NCBI RefSeq assembly: GCF_900105835.1 | Contig: NZ_LT629783.1 | Span: 4,796,501 to 4,860,500, forward strand | Reading direction: 5' to 3' | DNA: 64,000 bases | From: Pseudomonas fragi | GTDB taxonomy: Bacteria > Pseudomonadota > Gammaproteobacteria > Pseudomonadales > Pseudomonadaceae | Shown here: positions 45,084-53,370 of the stretch, piece after piece | Position numbering within the stretch: the stretch's first letter is position 1 | How the letters are laid out: each line of letters opens with the position of its first letter | The notes under the pieces: model-generated | Told to the model about the DNA's origin: nothing | Seen by the model: the letters and a program-made list of their open reading frames with translations, nothing else | The model's database searches: none | Translations under genes and position numbers: made by a program

Positions 45084-46334
45084 TTAAAACCTGTCTAGCC
45101 GGTAAGCCGGCTGTACCGGTGCTCCGGTTGCCAACTGCGCAATCATTTCGGCTGTGACCGCCGCCTGGGTCAAGCCCAAATGCTGATGGCCGAAGGCAAG
45201 CAGCACCTTGCCTTCGCCTACCCGATCAATGATCGGCAGCGAGTCAGGCAACGATGGCCGAAAGCCCATCCACGGCGTTGCCCCCTCAGCGCTCAACTCC
45301 TCGCGCAGCAACCCCTTGCTCAGGCGATGCAACTGCCAGGCGCGCTCCATGCTCGGCGGCGCATCCAGGCCGGCAAATTCAACCGTACCCGCCAGCCTCA
45401 AGCCATCGCTCATCGGGGTCATGATGAATTTGCGTTCCAGTGAGGTGACGGCAAACGGCAGCCGGTCATGCTCGTGGGGCAACATCAGGTGGTAGCCGCG
45501 TTCGGTATCCAGCGGCACATGCTTGCCGGTCAGGGCTGCGGTCAGTTTGGCCGAGTGGGCGCCGCAGGCAATCACCACCCGGCGGGCGTTTATTTTGCCC
45601 TGACGGGTTTGCAGGCAAATCCCGGCCTCACTCAATTGCCCGCCTGTTACCTGTTGTTTGAGAAACTGCACGCCGCACTGTTTGGCAGCTTCGACCAGCT
45701 CGCAGACCGCGCGGTAGGGGTCGATAAAGTGCCCCGTGGCCGGGAAAAACAACCCGCCCAGGATCTGTTCACTCAGTTGTGGCGCAGTCTCGCGCACAGC
45801 CTTCGCTTCCCAAAGCTCCACCGGCACCTGCTGTTGGCGCATGCGGGCCTGCAGTGCCAGGAGTGCTTGCCGGGACTCGGGGCGCTCGTACACCAGCAAC
45901 GAACCGTCTTCGCGCATCAGGCCCGGGCAATCAATGCCTTTGAGCAGGCGGTGCCAGGCACCCACGCTGCTTTCATTAAGGGCACGAATGCCTGCCACGC
46001 TGCGCTGGAATGGCGCCGGGCGCAGGTTCAGCAGCAGGCGGGTGAACCACGGCAGGGCGCGGGGCAGGTATTTCCAGTCCAGGCGCAAAGGTCCCATGGG
46101 GTCCATCAGCATGGCCGGCAGGCGCTTGAGAATGGACAGGTCAGCAATGGGAAATACCTGTTCGGTGGCCAGATGCCCGGCGTTGCCGAACGAGGCGCCG
46201 TGGCCGGGCTCCTGCATGTCGATGACCACCACCCGCTGGCCCTGACGCGCCAGTTGCAGGGCACAGGCGACGCCGATAACCCCGGCGCCGATCACGGCAA
46301 TGTCTGTTGTATTCGAGTCGAAGTGATCAGGCAT
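45084..46334 (-). CDS. DadA-like FAD oxidoreductase, probable D-hydroxyproline dehydrogenase
   Basis: The 416-residue protein has the FAD dinucleotide motif [19 protein letters not shown] near 11-29 and a C-terminal [31 protein letters not shown] segment typical of the DAO/DadA family. In the hydroxyproline pathway it would oxidise cis-4-hydroxy-D-proline to pyrroline-4-hydroxy-2-carboxylate, as the homomeric P. putida-type enzyme. The ATG at 46334 overlaps the upstream aldehyde dehydrogenase by 8 bp; the longer frame is not coding. D-alanine dehydrogenase is the alternative, but the cluster argues against it. Confidence 0.85.
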   Translation of the reverse strand: MPDHFDSNTTDIAVIGAGVIGVACALQLARQGQRVVVIDMQEPGHGASFGNAGHLATEQVFPIADLSILKRLPAMLMDPMGPLRLDWKYLPRALPWFTRLLLNLRPAPFQRSVAGIRALNESSVGAWHRLLKGIDCPGLMREDGSLLVYERPESRQALLALQARMRQQQVPVELWEAKAVRETAPQLSEQILGGLFFPATGHFIDPYRAVCELVEAAKQCGVQFLKQQVTGGQLSEAGICLQTRQGKINARRVVIACGAHSAKLTAALTGKHVPLDTERGYHLMLPHEHDRLPFAVTSLERKFIMTPMSDGLRLAGTVEFAGLDAPPSMERAWQLHRLSKGLLREELSAEGATPWMGFRPSLPDSLPIIDRVGEGKVLLAFGHQHLGLTQAAVTAEMIAQLATGAPVQPAYRLDRF

Positions 46335-47916
46335 TTTCCAGTACTTCTCTGTGGCCATCGACCAGGCGGCGCAGATGCAGCGGGTTGGCCTGCTTGAGTG
46401 CCGTCGGCAACAGGCTGTCAGGGAAGTCCTGATAGCACACCGGGCGCAGGAAGCGCAGGATCGCAGCCGTGCCGACCGACGTCGTGCGGGTGTCTGAAGT
46501 CGCCGGGAAAGGCCCGCCGTGGACCATTGCGTCACACACCTCAACCCCGGTTGGCCAGCCATTGACCAGCAGACGCCCGGCCTTGCGCTCCAGGGTGGGC
46601 AGTACGGCCCTGGCACTGTCGAGGTCGGCATCATCCAGTTGCAGGGTGATGGTCAATTGGCCTTCCAGGTGCTCAAGTACCTGGCGGATCTCCTGGTCGT
46701 CGGCGCATTGCACCACCAGCGCCGCAGCACCGAATATTTCGGCCTGTAATGCCGGTTCGGCGAGCAAGTCCCTGGCCCGGGTCACGAACAGGTGGGCCTG
46801 GCACTGGTTGGGTGTCTCGCCCTGTAAACCGGCTGCTGCCTGTTTTGCGCTGTCGAGTTCTTGCAGCGCACTTACGCCGGCCTCATAGGCCTGAAAGATC
46901 CCCGGAGTGAGCATGGTCTGGGCCGGACTTTGCTGGATCAGCCGCGCAGCTGCACTGATAAAGCTCTCCAGCGCCGGGCCCTGGTGGCCGATAACCAGCC
47001 CCGGGTTGGTGCAGAACTGCCCTGCACCCTGGGTCAAAGAAGCAACGAAGCCCTGCGCCAGTGATTCGCCGCGAGCCTGCAGGGCAGCAGGGAAGAGCAG
47101 GACCGGGTTGATCGAGCTCATCTCCGCATACACCGGGATGGGTTCGGGGCGTGCTGCCGCCACGTTGCACAAAGCCATGCCGCCACTGCGCGAGCCGGTA
47201 AAGCCGACCGCCTTGATGCGTGGATCGCTGACCAGGGCTACACCCACTTCGCGGCCGGAACCAAACAGCAGGGAAAACACCCCTTCATGCAGGCCCGATT
47301 TTTTCACCGCCCGGGCAATTGCATGGCCAACCAGTTCGCTGGTGCCGGGGTGAGCGCTGTGGGCCTTGACCACCACCGGGCAGCCAGCCGCCAGTGCCGA
47401 CGCGGTGTCGCCGCCCGCCACCGAGAACGCCAGCGGGAAGTTGCTGGCACCGAACACGGCCACCGGCCCCAGCGGCACATGACGCTGGCGCAGGTCGGCG
47501 CGCGGCAGCGGCTGGCGTTCGGGCAGGGCGTTGTCGACCCGCACATCCAGCCATTCACCGGCGCGCACGGTACGGGCAAAGGTGCGCAGTTGCTGGCAGG
47601 TGCGTCCGCGCTCGCCGAGAATGCGCGGACGTGGCAGGCCGGACTCGCTGACAGCGCGATCAATCAGTTCATCGCCAATGGCTTCGATCTCATCGGCGAT
47701 GGTTTCAAGGAATATGGCGCGAGTTTGCAATGAAGCCTCGCGAAAACCGTCAAAAGCCTCCCATGCCAAAGCGCACGCCTGCTCGACATGTTCGCTGCCG
47801 CCGCCAAGGTAGGCCGGTTCGAGCGCAGTGCCGGTGGCGGGATTGATCGCCCGGATCGCTTCGCGGTTACCGGTGATGGCTTGCTGACCGATCAGCATGT
47901 TGCCTGTCAGAGTCAT
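46327..47916 (-). CDS. 2,5-dioxovalerate (alpha-ketoglutaric semialdehyde) dehydrogenase
   Basis: The 529-residue aldehyde dehydrogenase has the NAD-site [24 protein letters not shown] near 155-178, glycine motif [10 protein letters not shown] near 242 and catalytic Cys in [14 protein letters not shown] near 305. Its length and the sequence around the N-terminus fit the KGSA dehydrogenase subgroup. It completes the pathway to 2-oxoglutarate. ATG at 47916 is set by ACAGGAACACGCC upstream, and the protein begins [10 protein letters not shown]. Confidence 0.88.
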   Translation of the reverse strand: MTLTGNMLIGQQAITGNREAIRAINPATGTALEPAYLGGGSEHVEQACALAWEAFDGFREASLQTRAIFLETIADEIEAIGDELIDRAVSESGLPRPRILGERGRTCQQLRTFARTVRAGEWLDVRVDNALPERQPLPRADLRQRHVPLGPVAVFGASNFPLAFSVAGGDTASALAAGCPVVVKAHSAHPGTSELVGHAIARAVKKSGLHEGVFSLLFGSGREVGVALVSDPRIKAVGFTGSRSGGMALCNVAAARPEPIPVYAEMSSINPVLLFPAALQARGESLAQGFVASLTQGAGQFCTNPGLVIGHQGPALESFISAAARLIQQSPAQTMLTPGIFQAYEAGVSALQELDSAKQAAAGLQGETPNQCQAHLFVTRARDLLAEPALQAEIFGAAALVVQCADDQEIRQVLEHLEGQLTITLQLDDADLDSARAVLPTLERKAGRLLVNGWPTGVEVCDAMVHGGPFPATSDTRTTSVGTAAILRFLRPVCYQDFPDSLLPTALKQANPLHLRRLVDGHREVLENA

Positions 47917-48000
47917 GGCGTGTTCCTGAAAAAAGGGGCTGGGCTGGAACAAGGCGGCGCACAGGATGTGCGCCGCTGTTCAGGGATGTTGCGCTGGGGG

Positions 48001-48948
48001 TCAGGCGACGTTCTGTTCGGCGGACCAGTTTTTGTACCACTGGCGGAACAGGCTGTACTGGTTCTCGGCGTAGTGGCGCTGGGCATCGCTCAGCACATCG
48101 CTGTCGTTGAAGTGCAGGCTGTACTCGGTGTCGCCATTGAGCACCATCAGGTGCTTGTAGTAGAGCACCAGGTCAGTCCCTTCATCGAACGATGACAGTA
48201 CCGCCAGCGCGGCTTCCAGCTCACGGGCCAGGCGGCGTGCCTTGGGGTCGCCTTTAGCCGCTTGCTTGCTCAGGGCCACCAGTTGCAGCACTTCGCGCGG
48301 CAGGGCGTTGCCGATACCGGTAATGGCGCCGGTGGCGTTGCAGTTGACGAAACCGTGCACCACCTGGGTATCGACACCCACCATCAGGGTCACATCATCG
48401 TCCTTGGAGGTGATGTGTTCTGCGGCGTAACGCATGTCGACAGCACCGCCGAACTCTTTGAAGCCGATCAGGTTCGGGTATTGGCTGCGCAGTTCGAAGA
48501 ACAGGTCGGCGCGGGTGGCGAAACCGTAGTACGGGCTGTTGTAGATCACGGCCGGCAGTTGCGGAGCGGCTTCCAGGATGGCCGCGAAGTGAGCTTTTTG
48601 CGCCGCAGGCGAAGCCGCACGGGACAGCAGGCGTGGAATCACCATCAGGCCCTGGGCGCCGACCCTGGCGGCGTGTGCTGCGTGGGATACGGCCTCGCGG
48701 CTGTTTACTGCGCCGGTGCCGACGATGGTTGGAATACCGGCAGCCACCAGGCGTGCCACACCTTCCTGACGCTCGGCTTCGCTCAGCAATGGCCAGTCAC
48801 CCATTGATCCGCAGTACACCACGGCGCTCATGCCGATATCGATCAGCTCGCGGCCCTTGGCCACCAGTGCGTCGAAGTCCGGCTTGCGCTCGGCGGTGCA
48901 CGGGGTCATCAGGGCAGGCATGCAACCGGTAAAAATGTTATCGCTCAT
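48001..48948 (-). CDS. DapA-family lyase, probable pyrroline-4-hydroxy-2-carboxylate deaminase
   Basis: The 315-residue TIM-barrel protein has the Schiff-base Lys in NLIGFKEFGGAVDM near 163 and the family Tyr in PAVIYNSPYYGF near 137. It belongs to the DHDPS/NAL superfamily. In hydroxyproline clusters this enzyme (HypD/LhpC type) deaminates pyrroline-4-hydroxy-2-carboxylate to 2-oxoglutarate semialdehyde. True DapA is excluded because dapA itself is at the window start. Confidence 0.87.
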   Translation of the reverse strand: MSDNIFTGCMPALMTPCTAERKPDFDALVAKGRELIDIGMSAVVYCGSMGDWPLLSEAERQEGVARLVAAGIPTIVGTGAVNSREAVSHAAHAARVGAQGLMVIPRLLSRAASPAAQKAHFAAILEAAPQLPAVIYNSPYYGFATRADLFFELRSQYPNLIGFKEFGGAVDMRYAAEHITSKDDDVTLMVGVDTQVVHGFVNCNATGAITGIGNALPREVLQLVALSKQAAKGDPKARRLARELEAALAVLSSFDEGTDLVLYYKHLMVLNGDTEYSLHFNDSDVLSDAQRHYAENQYSLFRQWYKNWSAEQNVA

Positions 48949-48997
48949 TGTTCTAACTCCTCGAGTCGTTTATTCGGATGTGTTTACGGCAAAGGGC

Positions 48998-49924
48998 TTA
49001 AATGCCCCACGCGAAAGGATCTTTTTCGTCGATCAGCAGCAGGCTGTCGGCGGTCATAAAGGCCTGGCCGGTAATGAACGGGCGAATGCGCTCGCCGTCC
49101 CATTGATAACTGCCGACAAACTGGCTGGCGGTGATGCTGGCCTGCACCCAGGGCTGGCCGGGGGCCAGCTTGCCGTCGGCGGCCAGGCACGCCAGTTTGG
49201 CGCTGGTGCCGGTGCCACAGGGCGAGCGGTCATAGGCCTTGCCCGGGCACATGACGAAGTTGCGGCTGTCGGCCTGTTCGTCGTCGGCAAACAGTTCGAT
49301 ATGGTCGATCAGGGCGCCGTCTGCACCGTGTATTCCTTGCGCCTCAAGGGCCTTGAGCATGGTCCAGGTGTATTCGGTGAGGGCTTCGACATTGTCCAGT
49401 TGCAGCGCCTTGCCGTGGTCGCTGACCAGGAAGAACCAGTTGCCGCCCCAGGCGATATCGCCCTGCACGCGGCCATGCCCGGGTACGTCAACGGCGACCT
49501 GCTGGCGGTAACGGTAGGAAGGCACATTGCCCACGGTGACCTTGCCATCTGGATGCAGGGTGGCGGTGACCGGGCCGACCGGGGTGTCGATCTTGTGTTC
49601 GCCGGTCTCGATCAGGCCCAGGTGATGCAGGGAGGCGATCAAACCGATGGTGCCGTGCCCGCACATGCCCAGATAACCGGCATTGTTGAAGAAGATCACG
49701 CCGCAGGTGGCATCTGCCGACACCGGCTCGCAGTACAGCGCGCCGACCAGTACATCGTTGCCACGGGGCTCCAGCAGGCAGGCCCGGCGCCATTGGTCAT
49801 GCTGGTCACGCAGGGCATCGCGCTGCTCGGCAATGGTGCGCCCGGCCAGGTGCGGAAAGCCTTTGAGCACCAGGCGGGTGGGTTCGCCGCCGGTATGTGA
49901 ATCAATGATATGGACTTGCTTCAT
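48998..49924 (-). CDS. 4-hydroxyproline 2-epimerase
   Basis: The 308-residue protein of the proline racemase fold starts [16 protein letters not shown]. It holds both catalytic cysteines: MCGHGTIG near 88 and [12 protein letters not shown] near 236. These two Cys distinguish 4-hydroxyproline epimerases and proline racemases from the Thr-containing dehydratases. It converts trans-4-hydroxy-L-proline to the cis-D epimer, the first step. LhpA/HypRE is the name used for it elsewhere. Confidence 0.92.
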   Translation of the reverse strand: MKQVHIIDSHTGGEPTRLVLKGFPHLAGRTIAEQRDALRDQHDQWRRACLLEPRGNDVLVGALYCEPVSADATCGVIFFNNAGYLGMCGHGTIGLIASLHHLGLIETGEHKIDTPVGPVTATLHPDGKVTVGNVPSYRYRQQVAVDVPGHGRVQGDIAWGGNWFFLVSDHGKALQLDNVEALTEYTWTMLKALEAQGIHGADGALIDHIELFADDEQADSRNFVMCPGKAYDRSPCGTGTSAKLACLAADGKLAPGQPWVQASITASQFVGSYQWDGERIRPFITGQAFMTADSLLLIDEKDPFAWGI

Positions 49925-49978
49925 GAACGTATCCCTTGGAAGAGAACAACGGCTGGGAGGACGGTGGCAAACGGTGTG

Positions 49979-51622
49979 TCAGGACGAAGTCGGCACAAAG
50001 CCTCCGCTGGCATGGCGCGGTGACATCTGGCTGGCAGGTTGCGGGACGTCTTCGCTGTCCTCGTCGTCTTCCAGGCGGACCAGGTGCGCCGGCACGCCGG
50101 TGGCTGCGCCCCAGTAATAGATCGCGGTGGCGCAGGCGGCGACGACCAGGGTGTCGAAAGGGTGAGCCAGCACGCCCAGGCCACCAAAGGTGCCGAGCTT
50201 GGACAGCACGATGGTTACGGCGTAGAAGCCGATCAGCCACAAAGATGAACGTACTTGCTGACCCAGACTCAGGTGATTGGTCGGGACAAAGCGTGAGCAC
50301 AACAGGTACACCACGAACATCAGGATTTGCAGGCCGAGCAGCCAGGACACGGTGTTCCAGCCCGACCAGTAAACAATCAGCGCCGCCACGATAAATGACA
50401 GCGGGCCCAGCACCGCCATCCACTTGACCCGGAACGGGCGCGGCATGTCGGGGGCATTGCGGCGCAGGGCGGCCACGGACACCGGGGCCACGGCGTAGCT
50501 CAATACCAGTGCGGCGGAGACCACGTTGATCAGCGCTTCCCAGGACGGGAACGGCAGGGTCCAGAACACCGACAGACCAAAGGTCAGCCACAGCGCCGGG
50601 CGCGGGATGCCGGACTTTTCATCGATGCGGGTGAACACTTTGAAGAAGGTGCCGGTTTGTGCCCAGCCATAGATCACCCGTGGCGTGGCGTTCATGTAGA
50701 TGTTGCCGCAGCCGCTGGGCGAGATCACTGCATCGGCCACCACCAGATAAGCCAGCCAGCCCACACCCAGGGCCAGGGCGATATCGCGATAGGGCAGGGC
50801 CAGTTCCTTGGTCACACCGGCCCAGCCGTTGGCCAGCATCTCGGTGGGCACGCCGCCGAGGAAGGCGACTTGCAACAACACATAAATAACGGTCGACAGC
50901 AGGACCGACAGGATCAGGGCAATCGGGATGGTGCGTTGCGGGTTCTTGACTTCACTGGCCACCGAAATGATCGGGGTCAGGCCCAGGTAGGCGAAAATAA
51001 TGCCGCCTGCGGAAACGGCCATCTGCACCCCCGACAGGCCAAAGGGAGCGAAGCCCTGGGCGTAGAGGTTTTGCGGTTTGAAGAAGGTGAACAGCACGCC
51101 GATTACCAGCAGCGGCACGATGAACTTGAATACGCTGACCAGGTTGTTGGCCAGGGCGAACGTCTTCACGCTGCGATAGTTGAGCATAAAGAACAGGCAT
51201 AACAGGCCGAACTGCAGGAGCCAGCCCAGGATCGAAGGGTCACTGGAACCGGCCTTGGTCAGCTCGGGGAACCATGCCGCGGCGTATTGGCGAGCGGCGA
51301 CCACTTCAATTGCCACCAGGCTGGAGAACGCGATCAGGGTGATAAAGCCCATCAAATACCCGAGCAACGGGCCATGGGAGTAAACCGGGTAACGAATGAC
51401 GCCACCGGCGCGGGGCAGGGCAGCGCCCAGTTCGCAGTAAACGATGCCCAGCAACAGCACGGAAAAACCGCCCAGCAGCCAGGAAAAAATCCCCGCCGGG
51501 CCTGCGATTGCCGACACATGACTGGCTGCAAACAACCAGCCGGAACCGAAGATGGCACCCAGACCGATAAAGGTCAGGTCCATCAGTGAGAGCTGTTTCT
51601 TGAATTTGCCTTTACCTGACAT
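49979..51622 (-). CDS. APC-family amino acid permease
   Basis: The 547-residue membrane protein has about twelve to fourteen helices and the APC N-terminal signature SLMDLTFIGLGAIFGSGWLFAAS near 10-32. It is the first gene of the minus-strand cluster, 54 bp before the epimerase gene, so its likely substrate is hydroxyproline (inference). The acidic tail (RLEDDEDSEDVPQP) is cytoplasmic. Confidence 0.9.
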   Translation of the reverse strand: MSGKGKFKKQLSLMDLTFIGLGAIFGSGWLFAASHVSAIAGPAGIFSWLLGGFSVLLLGIVYCELGAALPRAGGVIRYPVYSHGPLLGYLMGFITLIAFSSLVAIEVVAARQYAAAWFPELTKAGSSDPSILGWLLQFGLLCLFFMLNYRSVKTFALANNLVSVFKFIVPLLVIGVLFTFFKPQNLYAQGFAPFGLSGVQMAVSAGGIIFAYLGLTPIISVASEVKNPQRTIPIALILSVLLSTVIYVLLQVAFLGGVPTEMLANGWAGVTKELALPYRDIALALGVGWLAYLVVADAVISPSGCGNIYMNATPRVIYGWAQTGTFFKVFTRIDEKSGIPRPALWLTFGLSVFWTLPFPSWEALINVVSAALVLSYAVAPVSVAALRRNAPDMPRPFRVKWMAVLGPLSFIVAALIVYWSGWNTVSWLLGLQILMFVVYLLCSRFVPTNHLSLGQQVRSSLWLIGFYAVTIVLSKLGTFGGLGVLAHPFDTLVVAACATAIYYWGAATGVPAHLVRLEDDEDSEDVPQPASQMSPRHASGGFVPTSS

Positions 51623-51824
51623 GGCGTCGCCTTTTTGTGAGTTATTGGTTAGGCAGGTGTGATGTCATTTGCCAGTGCGCCAACACGGTTGGCGGGTGTG
51701 CAATGGCGCTAGATTGAACGTCGGGGAAAGTTTGCGATTGATCTTTTCCATTGAAGCCGATGACGAAATCGGCACAATGGACACAGGCGATTGATGCCTG
51801 CTCAGTTGTGGGAGAGTGAGTGTG

Positions 51825-52598
51825 ATGACGCAGAATGCTTTTGCAATGCTGGGCCAGGGCAGCGAGTTGAGCCGCCCCGAGAGCCTTGAACAGTTGCTCT
51901 CTGGCGTGGCGCTGTTGCTGCCGATGCTCGATGCCATCCCCAATGCCGCGATCTTTATCAAGGACACTGCCGCGCGCTATGTGCTGGCCAACCGCACCCT
52001 GGTACAGCGCTGCGGCCTCAAGCAGTTGCAACCCCTGCTGGGCAAAACCAGCGCCGAGGTTTTCCCGGCACAGTTGGGGCCGGGTTATACCGAACAGGAT
52101 CGCCAGGTGCTGGAACAGGGGCGGGTGCTGGAAGACCAGCTGGAGCTGCATCTGTACGGGACTCGGGAGCCGGGCTGGTGCCTGACCCACAAGCGCCCGC
52201 TGTACAATCGCCAGGGCGCGATCATCGGCCTGGCGGGGATCTCCGTTGACCTGCAATCAGCCAGCGATACCCACCCGGCGTACCAGCGGCTGGCGGCGGT
52301 GGACGAGCACATCCGCACGCATTTCAACCGCCGCGTGACCCTGGGTGAGTTGACCCGTATTGCCGGGATTTCCGTGGCGCAGCTGGAGCGTTACTGCAAG
52401 CGGGTATTTCACCTGACGCCACGGCAGATGATCCAGAAGGTGCGGCTGGAACACGCCCATCGTCTGCTGCTGACCGATATTCCGATCACCGAAGTAGCCC
52501 TGCAGTGCGGTTACACCGACCACAGTGCGTTCACCCGCCAGTTCAAGGCGTTGACCGGTTTTACCCCGCGCCAGTACCGGCAGGCCACGGCACAGTGA
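51825..52598 (+). CDS. AraC-family regulator with PAS domain, probable regulator of the hydroxyproline cluster
   Basis: The 257-residue protein has a PAS-like sensory domain (about 30-145, IPNAAIFIKDTAARYVLANR and GLAGISVDLQ) and an AraC HTH at about 160-255 (TEVALQCGYTDHSAFTRQFK, then G-FTPRQYR). It is divergent from the permease gene across about 200 bp and is thus the obvious local regulator. ATG 51825 follows GGGAGAG at good spacing. In-frame GTG 51816 is less likely. Confidence 0.88.
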   Translation: MTQNAFAMLGQGSELSRPESLEQLLSGVALLLPMLDAIPNAAIFIKDTAARYVLANRTLVQRCGLKQLQPLLGKTSAEVFPAQLGPGYTEQDRQVLEQGRVLEDQLELHLYGTREPGWCLTHKRPLYNRQGAIIGLAGISVDLQSASDTHPAYQRLAAVDEHIRTHFNRRVTLGELTRIAGISVAQLERYCKRVFHLTPRQMIQKVRLEHAHRLLLTDIPITEVALQCGYTDHSAFTRQFKALTGFTPRQYRQATAQ

Positions 52599-52705
52599 GC
52601 GTGCTGCCGTGGTTGTGATTTTAATCAGCGGCCCTATGTATTTCGTCGCGCCGGGGTGTTAAGAGTCTGCCCTGGCCAATGCAACCTGCTGGAGAACGAC
52701 CGCGA

Positions 52706-53182
52706 GTGAGTACCAATATCATCACCAGGCAAGGCCATGAAGCCCTGAAGCAGGAGCTCGACTACCTGTGGCGGGAAAAGCGCCCGGATACCACACGCAA
52801 GGTGACCTGGGCGGCATCACTGGGTGATCGCAGCGAAAACGCTGACTACCAGTACAACAAGAAGTTGCTGCGCGAGATCGACCGGCGGGTGCGCTACCTG
52901 CGCAAGCGCCTGGAAGATGTGCGGGTAGTTGATTACTCGCCCGAACAGGAAGGCCGGGTGTTTTTTGGCGCCTGGGTCGAAATCGAAAACGAGGCCGGGG
53001 ACGTCAAGAAGTTCCGCATTGTGGGTTACGACGAAATTTACGGGCGCAACGACTACATCTCCATCGACTCACCGATGGCCCGTGCACTGTTGAAGAAAGA
53101 AGTGGGGGACGAGGCCGTGGTGCAGACCCCTAGCGGGGAAGTGCTGTGGTGGATCAACGAGATTTATTACGAGAAGAGCTAG
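52706..53182 (+). CDS. greB: Transcription elongation factor GreB
   Basis: The 158-residue protein starts from GTG as STNIITRQGHEALKQELDYL, as other GreB proteins do, preceded by GGAGAACGACC. It has the N-terminal coiled coil (about 8-75) with acidic tip residues in DRSENADYQYNKK and a C-terminal FKBP-like domain (FRIVGYDEIYGRNDYISIDSPMA). It stimulates RNA cleavage in backtracked RNA polymerase. It is GreB rather than GreA by the basic patch and FRIVG region. Confidence 0.94.
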   Translation: MSTNIITRQGHEALKQELDYLWREKRPDTTRKVTWAASLGDRSENADYQYNKKLLREIDRRVRYLRKRLEDVRVVDYSPEQEGRVFFGAWVEIENEAGDVKKFRIVGYDEIYGRNDYISIDSPMARALLKKEVGDEAVVQTPSGEVLWWINEIYYEKS

Positions 53183-53201
53183 GGTAAACCTGTACAAAAC
53201 T

Positions 53202-53350
53202 TGTAGCCGCTGACGAGCGCAGCGAGGCTGCGATCGGTTGCGAAGCAGTCGTAAAATCTGATACTGCGGTCGTCCAGGTAAATCCCGGACTTAGGTTTTA
53301 CGGTCGCTACGCACCCGATCGCAGCCTCGCTGCGCTCCTCAGCGGCTACA
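53202..53350. repeat. Long inverted repeat of the GTAGCCGCTGACGAGCGCAG family
   Basis: The left arm (53203-53236) and right arm (about 53318-53349) are near-perfect complements. Inside are a second pair, GTAAAATC/GGTTTTACGG, around a ~60-bp centre. It separates convergent greB and the FtsX-type permease. It is distinct from the REP family above and matches the degenerate element at 10229-10383. Confidence 0.85.
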
Positions 53351-53370
53351 AAAGCTCGGGCGAGGGCATA

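Larger units (their letters stand above)
44281..45165. repeat. Tandem array of four 204-233 bp chimeric units containing BIMEs
   Basis: Units begin at GTTGATAACCCTGCGTTGAG (44281, 44485, 44718, 44935), giving spacings of 204, 233 and 217 bp, and the fourth merges into the real dehydrogenase 3' end near 45165. Each unit is the 3' end of the upstream hypothetical gene, a REP pair, and a reversed piece of the dehydrogenase C-terminus. Units 2 and 4 carry an extra truncated REP (GTGGGAGCGAGCTTT), which unit 1 lacks entirely and unit 3 shows only as a partial lead-in. Units 1 and 2 share AGTTACACCG; units 3 and 4 share AGTTGCCCCG. Confidence 0.92.

Noticed and set aside
44281..45165. CRISPR array
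   Set aside because: The units are over 200 bp, share their whole length and contain REP palindromes; there are no short repeats with unique spacers and no cas genes.
46335..46634. N-terminal extension of the DadA-like dehydrogenase
   Set aside because: This segment overlaps the aldehyde dehydrogenase coding region in another frame; the FAD motif starts near the ATG at 46334.
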